Assembly (NCBI GenBank): GCA_943369755.1
Contig: CALROG020000044.1
Span: 1 to 28,361, forward strand
Direction of reading: 5' to 3'
From: CALROG01 sp943369755
GTDB lineage: Bacteria; Pseudomonadota; Gammaproteobacteria; Burkholderiales; Burkholderiaceae_C
Length of the DNA: 28,361 nt
Shown in pieces: positions 22,911 through 28,361 of this stretch. Under the pieces are notes generated by a model. It was not told where the DNA came from and did no database searches. It saw nothing but the letters and a program-made list of their open reading frames with translations. The first letter of the stretch is position 1; each line of letters opens with the position of its first letter. A program made the translations under genes and the position numbers.

Positions 22911-24188
22911 ATGCGCGCTTACCGATCTTCCATCCTCCGATTCGCCGACGATCAAACTGCCCAGTATGAAGAAGACGGTCTGCTGGTCGTCGGCCCCGAC
23001 GCCTTCGGCCGCCAGGTCGTGCGTGCAGTGGGCAACTACCACGCACTCGCGGCCAGTTACCCGGGCGTGGCCATTGAGCACTTGCCCGGGCGAATCATCG
23101 CGCCCGGGTTTGTGGACTTGCATATTCACTTTCCGCAAACCGACGTGATCGGCTCGCCCGCTGAAGGCTTGCTGCCCTGGCTGGAGAACTACACCTTTCC
23201 CCATGAATCCCGTTTTGCTGACCCGGCCTATGCCAATGAAGTGGCCACGGTGTTCCTGGACGAGCTGCAGCGCAATGGGGTGACCACGGCGCTCACCTTC
23301 GCCACCTCGCACCCGGCGTCCGTTGAGGCATTGATGGCGCAGTCCGACGCCCGTGGCCTGCGGATGATTGCGGGCAAGGTGTTGCAAGACCGCCATTCAC
23401 CCGACGGTGTGCGCGATGACACCGAGCAAAGCCTGATTGACACCGAGGCGCTCATCAACAAATGGCATGGCAAAGGGCGTTTGGGCTATGCCATCACGCC
23501 GCGCTTTGCGCCCAGTTGCACCGAGGCCCAGTTGCGCGGCGCAGGCGAGTTGGCCGCCAAGTACCCCGAGGTATGGATCCAGTCTCATGTGGCCGAGAAC
23601 CAGGACGAGATCAAATGGGCCCGCGAGCTGTTCCCCAACGCGCGCAGCTACCTGGCGGTGTATGACGACTTTGGCCTGATGCGTGAGCGTGCCATCTACG
23701 CGCACTGCATTCACTTTGACGATGATGACCGCGCGCTGATGCGCGCGACCGGCGCGGCTGCCGCAGTGAGCCCCACCAGCAACCTGTTTCTGGGCAGCGG
23801 CTTTTTTGACTATGCGGGAGCCGACCGGGTGGGCTTTCAGTACGGGCTGGCCAGCGACGTGGGGGGCGGCACCAGCTTCAGCCCGTTTCATACGATGCTG
23901 GCAGCCTATTACGTGGGCCGCGAGGGCCAGACCAAGCCCGGTCTGAGCCTGAGTCCGCAGGCCCTGTGGTGGCAGCACACCGCCGGAGCCGCACGGGCGC
24001 TGGGGCTGGCCGGTGTGGTGGGCAATTTGCAGCCTGGCTGCGAGGCCGACTTCGTGGTGCTCAACCCCCAGGCCACACCGTTGTTGGCACGCAAAACAGC
24101 GCAGGCACGCAGCCTGGATGAATTGCTGTTCTCAATGATCGTGCTGGGTGACGACCGGCTGGTTGAGAAGACGGTGATTAGCGGTTGA
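22911..24188 (+). CDS. guaD: Guanine deaminase
   Basis: A 425-residue amidohydrolase converting guanine to xanthine and ammonia in the cytoplasm. Zinc-site and family motifs are PGFVDLHIHFPQTD (H71, H73), QSHVAENQDE (H226), YAHCIHF (H265, H268) and ASDVGGGTSFSPF (D316), characteristic of guanine deaminases. Length is normal. The ATG at 22911 follows the BMP gene by four bases with AGGTGG close upstream, so the two are co-transcribed. Its product feeds XdhAB, encoded about 9 kb away on the other strand. Its 3' end overlaps the convergent small secreted gene by 11 bases. Confidence 0.95.
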   Translation: MRAYRSSILRFADDQTAQYEEDGLLVVGPDAFGRQVVRAVGNYHALAASYPGVAIEHLPGRIIAPGFVDLHIHFPQTDVIGSPAEGLLPWLENYTFPHESRFADPAYANEVATVFLDELQRNGVTTALTFATSHPASVEALMAQSDARGLRMIAGKVLQDRHSPDGVRDDTEQSLIDTEALINKWHGKGRLGYAITPRFAPSCTEAQLRGAGELAAKYPEVWIQSHVAENQDEIKWARELFPNARSYLAVYDDFGLMRERAIYAHCIHFDDDDRALMRATGAAAAVSPTSNLFLGSGFFDYAGADRVGFQYGLASDVGGGTSFSPFHTMLAAYYVGREGQTKPGLSLSPQALWWQHTAGAARALGLAGVVGNLQPGCEADFVVLNPQATPLLARKTAQARSLDELLFSMIVLGDDRLVEKTVISG

Positions 24189-24462
24189 GTTTCTTCTCGC
24201 GGATATAGGCGGCCAGGCCGCAGTAGCCGTCTTTGAACAGGATCTCGTTTTCCAGCTTGGCGGGTAGCAGCTTTTCCTTGATATCAGCTGCAGCCTGGGC
24301 ACCCTGGTTCTGGCGAATGAAGCCAATGGCCTGCTCGAACTTCGACACCTCGGCCCGGCAGGGGTCTTGCGCCTGTCGGCTCGGGTCTACCGAGGTCTGG
24401 GCGATGGCAAGGCCCGCCAACGTGCTCAGCAACAGGGGTAGTAGGCGGAGGATTGGGGTCAT
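24178..24462 (-). CDS. Small secreted protein with two cysteines, unknown function
   Basis: A 94-residue protein with a signal peptide (TPILRLLPLLLSTLAGLAIA, cleavage near residue 21). The mature part is mostly helical and charged (AEVSKFEQAIGFIRQNQGA), with two cysteines, C35 and C81, that could form one disulfide. Not recognised. The ATG at 24462 has GGGAG about seven bases upstream; the long upstream in-frame extension lacks coding character. It is convergent with guaD, overlapping by 11 bases, and divergent from dcd. Confidence 0.75.
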   Translation of the reverse strand: MTPILRLLPLLLSTLAGLAIAQTSVDPSRQAQDPCRAEVSKFEQAIGFIRQNQGAQAAADIKEKLLPAKLENEILFKDGYCGLAAYIREKKLNR

Positions 24463-24612
24463 GACGGGGCTCCCGGCAACGAGCAAATTGCAAGCATGAC
24501 GCATTCGCGTTGCAGTTTCATGAAGCAAGCCGTATGACCTCCATCGACAACGCTGTATGTGCCAGGCGGGAGCTGCCTGACGCTTGCCTACAATGGCACG
24601 CAGGAGTGAACG

Positions 24613-25179
<567 letters not shown>

Positions 25180-25194
25180 TCCGCGGGGCCGGGT

Positions 25195-26121
25195 TCAGCC
25201 GCGCAGTGCCAGCCGCGCGGCCGCCAGGTCCCACCCGGCCCAGCCACAGCTCTTGAACAGAACCGGGCCCTGCGCTACGGGGCCGTTGTTGCTCACCACG
25301 TCGGCCAGCACGGCAAAGGCTGATAGATCCAGTCCGGCCTGCAACAGGTCACCGGCTTCGTGGCGGGCGTCTGGCGTGTCCAGCACCACGCTACCCAGTT
25401 CGGCGAAATGTCGGCACAGGCGCGGGCCCAGCTCCACCATCCGGGGCGTAAAAGCACCGACCGCGGCGATGAACGCGTCGTCGCGCGGTGTGGCGCTCAG
25501 CACCACGGCGTCGGCGGGGGTGCACGTCACCGCGAGCGGGCAATGGGCCAGCGCAGCGTTCGGGTCGCTCACCACCTGGCCGCGCAGCCCCAGTGCGTGA
25601 GCTTGCAGCAGCAGTCTGGCGGCACTGGCTTGGCTGCGTGAGGCTACCCAGACCTCCTGCACGCCCAGGCCTTGTGCAAACGCCTCCAGGTGAGCGTGCC
25701 CCTGCACCCCGGCCCCCACGATCAACAGTGGGCCCTGGCGGTTGGGTGCCAGCCGTTGCGCTGCCAGCAGCGACACGGCCGCAGTGCGCCGCGCGGTGAC
25801 CGTGGGCCCGTGCAGGATGAGCCTGCGCTCGCCAGTGACCACCTCAAACACCACCACATCGCCCTGAATGGTGGCGCGGCCCGTGCCCGCGTTGGCGGGC
25901 GTGAAGGTGATCAGCTTGGTAATGGCAACCTGCGCGTCAAGCGCCGGCATCACAAACAGGCTGCCGCCGCCGGGAAGCGGCTGCACCAGGCGCGCGGGCA
26001 CCTGCACGCTGGGGTCGCGCAATAGCGACTCAATCTCGCGGGCCAGCGCCACCCAGGGCAGCGCGCTGGCGGTTTGCTGCCTGTCGAGCAGGGTGTTGGT
26101 TGGCGCTGAGTGGGCGGTCAT
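25195..26121 (-). CDS. Ornithine cyclodeaminase/mu-crystallin family protein, probable cyclic imino acid reductase
   Basis: A 308-residue NAD(P)-dependent protein of the ornithine cyclodeaminase/mu-crystallin family. An N-terminal half precedes the Rossmann motif LLIVGAGVQGHAHLEAF (about 130-146). Also visible are ITKLITFTPAN, GDVVVFEVVTGERRLILHGP, TARRTAAVSLLAA and the C-terminal FKSCGWAGWDLAAARLA. The motifs look closer to delta-1-pyrroline-2-carboxylate reductases, which act in hydroxyproline, proline and lysine metabolism, than to true ornithine cyclodeaminase, but the distinction is not certain from reading alone. It is convergent with dcd (15-base gap). The ATG at 26121 has no strong ribosome site. 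Confidence 0.8.
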   Translation of the reverse strand: MTAHSAPTNTLLDRQQTASALPWVALAREIESLLRDPSVQVPARLVQPLPGGGSLFVMPALDAQVAITKLITFTPANAGTGRATIQGDVVVFEVVTGERRLILHGPTVTARRTAAVSLLAAQRLAPNRQGPLLIVGAGVQGHAHLEAFAQGLGVQEVWVASRSQASAARLLLQAHALGLRGQVVSDPNAALAHCPLAVTCTPADAVVLSATPRDDAFIAAVGAFTPRMVELGPRLCRHFAELGSVVLDTPDARHEAGDLLQAGLDLSAFAVLADVVSNNGPVAQGPVLFKSCGWAGWDLAAARLALRG

Positions 26122-26222
26122 TTCTGGCAGCGATTTTGTCCTACGGCAAAGGGGGCCATGTTGCCGTGACGCGTGGCAGTCATCGCGATCACCATGAAAC
26201 CTTGGGCTTTGGAGTTGTTGTC

Positions 26223-26465
26223 ATGTTGTCCCGTTTGCTTGATCGAGTGATGGAAACCCCACGCGAAAGCCTGGCGATCGGGTTCGTGCTGGTATTGATC
26301 GTCGGCCTTTTGACGGCCATGTACCTGGTGTGCATCACCCAGGTGCGTGACGCCGGCGAGCGCCAGCGCAGCATGAAGGCGCACGCCCTGGCGCTGCACC
26401 TTTGCATTGGCCACACCCGGCGGGCAACTCAGCTAACTTGCCTGAGCGAGGTTGCCGTGCGCTGA
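26223..26465 (+). CDS. Small single-pass membrane protein, unknown function
   Basis: An 80-residue ORF with one clear transmembrane helix (SLAIGFVLVLIVGLLTAMYL, about residues 18-37) preceded by a positive N-terminus and followed by a charged tail with two cysteines. GGAG lies about nine bases upstream of the ATG at 26223; METPRES at 26250 is an alternative start. No family recognised. It lies alone between a leftward reductase gene and the DUF2799 lipoprotein. Coding status is moderately supported by the hydrophobic segment and ribosome site. Confidence 0.5.
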   Translation: MLSRLLDRVMETPRESLAIGFVLVLIVGLLTAMYLVCITQVRDAGERQRSMKAHALALHLCIGHTRRATQLTCLSEVAVR

Positions 26466-26502
26466 GCCAGTGAGGTATTGCGCGTGGTGAATAATCAGGC
26501 GC

Positions 26503-27069
26503 ATGGTGTCGGACTTTTCCTCCCCTTTTTTTCGCTGGTTCCGCGTGGCAACAGCGCTCCTGGGCCTTGCTGTTTTGCAGGGTTGCACCACCATGTCGGC
26601 CAATGAGTGCCGCACCGCCAACTGGCGCGATGTGGGCTTGCGCGACGGCCTGGACGGCGAGCCACTGAGCCTGCTGGCGCAGCGCACCAAAGCCTGTGCC
26701 GAGGCAGGCGTTAGCGCCAATGCGCCGCTGTATCTGGAGGGCCGCAACCAGGGCCTGCATGACTATTGCCACCTGGACAACGCCGCTCGCCAGGGCCTGG
26801 CCGGCAAGACCTACCACGGCGTGTGCGCGCCGGGCCTGGATGCTGAATTCCGCCGCCGCCACCAGCTTGGCCTGGAGGTCTACCGTGGGCGAGCCGAGCT
26901 GTACAGCCAGGATCACCGCCGCCGCGCGCTGGAAGACCGGCTGGCCGACGCCCGCACCGATGAAGAACGTCGCCGCTGGCGTGACGAACTGCGTGACCTG
27001 GACTACAGCCAGCGCCGCGCGCGCGACCGCCTGCGCGACGCCGAGTGGGTGCTGGACCGGTTGCGCTGA
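26503..27069 (+). CDS. DUF2799-family lipoprotein
   Basis: A 188-residue lipoprotein with signal peptide and lipobox VLQGC (C28). The mature N-terminal region matches the DUF2799 pattern: ECRTANWRDVGLRDGLDGEP, KACAEAGVSANAPLYLEGRN, LHDYCHLDNAARQGLAG and YHGVC. The C-terminal third is an Arg/Asp/Glu-rich predicted long helix or coiled coil (RRALEDRLADARTDEERRRW). The function of the family is unknown; location is envelope-anchored, and the coiled-coil tail suggests interaction with another envelope component. It is convergent with recJ (10-base gap). Confidence 0.85.
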   Translation: MVSDFSSPFFRWFRVATALLGLAVLQGCTTMSANECRTANWRDVGLRDGLDGEPLSLLAQRTKACAEAGVSANAPLYLEGRNQGLHDYCHLDNAARQGLAGKTYHGVCAPGLDAEFRRRHQLGLEVYRGRAELYSQDHRRRALEDRLADARTDEERRRWRDELRDLDYSQRRARDRLRDAEWVLDRLR

Positions 27070-27079
27070 GCAGCGCCGC

Positions 27080-28361
27080 TCAGAACTCTGCCGCTTCCAC
27101 CAGAAAGCGCACCCTTTTTACGCCTTGCCATTCATCGGCATCCAGCCGAAAAGCCAGTTTGACCCGCGCGGGCAATGGCTCGGTGTGACCGAACCAGATG
27201 GCGTCTACCGGCTGGCCCTGGTGTTTGAGTTTCAGTGCCAGATGCTTCTCCCCAACAAGGCGCTGGGACACCACTTCTACCTCCTCACTGAAGACCGGTG
27301 GCGCAAAACCCTGGCCCCAGACTTCGGCGTGCAGCGTGTCCACCAGGTCGGTGCGCCGGTACTCGGGCGCCAGCGGGCCGTCGGTGTCGATGCGCCGCGT
27401 CAGCGTGGCGGCGTCCAGCCACTCCAGCGCCACCTGGGTGAAGGCCGCTTCAAACACGTCGAGCTGGTCTTCGTCCAGGGTGCAGCCAGCCGCCATGGCA
27501 TGGCCGCCAAAGCGCAGCAGAACCCCGGGGTGACGCTTGGCCACCAGGTCCAGCGCGTCGCGCAAATGAAACCCCGCAATCGAGCGGCCTGAACCCTTGA
27601 GCTCATGCTCCTTCCCAGGAGCCTGGCTGGCGGCAAATACAAACGTGGGGCGGTGCAGTTTGTCCTTGATGCGCGAGGCCACGATGCCCACCACGCCTTC
27701 GTGAAAGTCAGGGTCAAACACGCAGATGGCGGGCGGTGCCGCGTCGCCTTCGTCAAACAGGCTTTCAGCGATCAGCATGGCCTGGTCACGCATGTCGCCC
27801 TCGATCACGCGGCGTTCGCGGTTGATGCCGTCAAGTGCGCGCGCCAGCTCGTCGGCGCGGCTGGCGTCGTCCGTCAGCAGGCATTCAATGCCCAGCGTCA
27901 TGTCGCTCAACCGTCCGGCGGCATTGATGCGCGGGCCCAGTGCAAAGGCAAAGTCAAAGGTGGTGGCGACGCGGGCGTCGCGCCCCGCCGCCTTGAACAG
28001 GGCCGCCAGGCCTGGCGGCATGCTGCCCGCGCGCACGCGCTTGAGCCCCTGGGCCACCAGGCGGCGGTTGTTGGCGTCCAGCTTCACCACGTCGGCCACG
28101 GTTCCCAGCGCCACCAGTGGCAGCAGGGCGTCGAGCTTGGGTTGGCTGGCCAGGTCGAACACGCCGCGGCTGCGCAGCTCCGAGCGCAGCGCCAGCAGCA
28201 CATAAAACATTACGCCCACGCCTGCCAGGGCTTTGCTTTCAAATGTGCAGCCGGGCTGGTTGGGGTTGACGATCACCGCGGCCGCTGGCAATTGCGCAGC
28301 GGGCAGGTGGTGGTCGGTTACCAGCACCGGCAGGCCCAGCGCATTGGCGCGCGCCACGCCC
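27080..28361 (-). CDS. recJ: Single-stranded-DNA-specific exonuclease RecJ, C-terminal part, cut by the window end
   Basis: The visible 427 residues are the C-terminal three quarters of RecJ, a 5'-to-3' single-strand exonuclease of recombinational and mismatch repair. TDHHLP near the window edge is the DHH metal motif. GSGRSIAGFHLRDALDLVA and LRFGGHAMAAGCTL are the DHHA1 domain with the GGH motif, and the last 120 residues form the OB-like C-terminal region ending in KRVRFLVEAAEF. The first motif (DYDADG type) and the true start lie beyond 28361. The frame is intact throughout. Confidence 0.95.
   Translation of the reverse strand, partial: GVARANALGLPVLVTDHHLPAAQLPAAAVIVNPNQPGCTFESKALAGVGVMFYVLLALRSELRSRGVFDLASQPKLDALLPLVALGTVADVVKLDANNRRLVAQGLKRVRAGSMPPGLAALFKAAGRDARVATTFDFAFALGPRINAAGRLSDMTLGIECLLTDDASRADELARALDGINRERRVIEGDMRDQAMLIAESLFDEGDAAPPAICVFDPDFHEGVVGIVASRIKDKLHRPTFVFAASQAPGKEHELKGSGRSIAGFHLRDALDLVAKRHPGVLLRFGGHAMAAGCTLDEDQLDVFEAAFTQVALEWLDAATLTRRIDTDGPLAPEYRRTDLVDTLHAEVWGQGFAPPVFSEEVEVVSQRLVGEKHLALKLKHQGQPVDAIWFGHTEPLPARVKLAFRLDADEWQGVKRVRFLVEAAEF

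Noticed and set aside
24566..24594. Sigma-70 promoter before dcd
   Set aside because: A -10-like TACAAT exists at 24589, but the -35 position is GC-rich with no TTGACA-like sequence, and the transcript start would fall almost on the ribosome site.

Overview
The window is GC-rich, densely packed bacterial DNA. Gene content points to a betaproteobacterium, most likely of the Comamonadaceae (Polaromonas / Rhodoferax / Acidovorax relatives). The indicators are two Bug (TctC-like) solute receptors, a short-type indolepyruvate oxidoreductase pair, an MmgE/PrpD protein beside a Bug receptor, a DUF2799 lipoprotein and small dispersed repeats of a kind I associate with this family. The placement rests on recognition, not on a search. 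I see no rRNA, tRNA, CRISPR array, transposase or integrase.

Bases 1-679 hold no convincing gene. They contain a LexA-like palindrome (138-153), a long imperfect inverted repeat (about 390-568) and a dispersed-repeat copy (628-681). Bases 680-9493 are a divergent catabolic block. Leftward runs iorA-iorB-Bug receptor-hotdog thioesterase; rightward runs a LysR regulator, a second Bug receptor and an MmgE/PrpD protein. The likely theme is ferredoxin-dependent conversion of aryl-2-oxo acids to aryl-CoA plus uptake of carboxylates, but the substrates are not visible in the sequence. A small secreted Cys-containing protein (9501-9809) and a gap with a perfect hairpin follow.

Bases 10094-24188 form a purine salvage and catabolism island. 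Leftward xdhA-xdhB encode xanthine dehydrogenase. Rightward runs a LysR regulator translationally coupled to a complete BMP-type (nucleoside/purine) ABC importer (ATPase, two permeases, lipoprotein receptor). After a strong terminator come a Rieske non-heme-iron oxygenase, an adenine-deaminase-type amidohydrolase, a second BMP receptor and guanine deaminase. Adenine and guanine would be imported, deaminated to hypoxanthine and xanthine, and oxidised to urate. The Rieske oxygenase is the one member with no assigned step and is the best candidate for new biochemistry.

Bases 24178-28361 carry unlinked genes: a small secreted protein, dcd, an ornithine-cyclodeaminase-family reductase, a small membrane protein, a DUF2799 lipoprotein and the 3' part of recJ, which runs off the window.

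The most unusual structural signal is that small dispersed repeats lie inside conserved enzyme genes without breaking the frame: a 75-nt element shared by iorB and xdhA (with a non-coding relative at 628-681), and a separate palindromic element in iorA.
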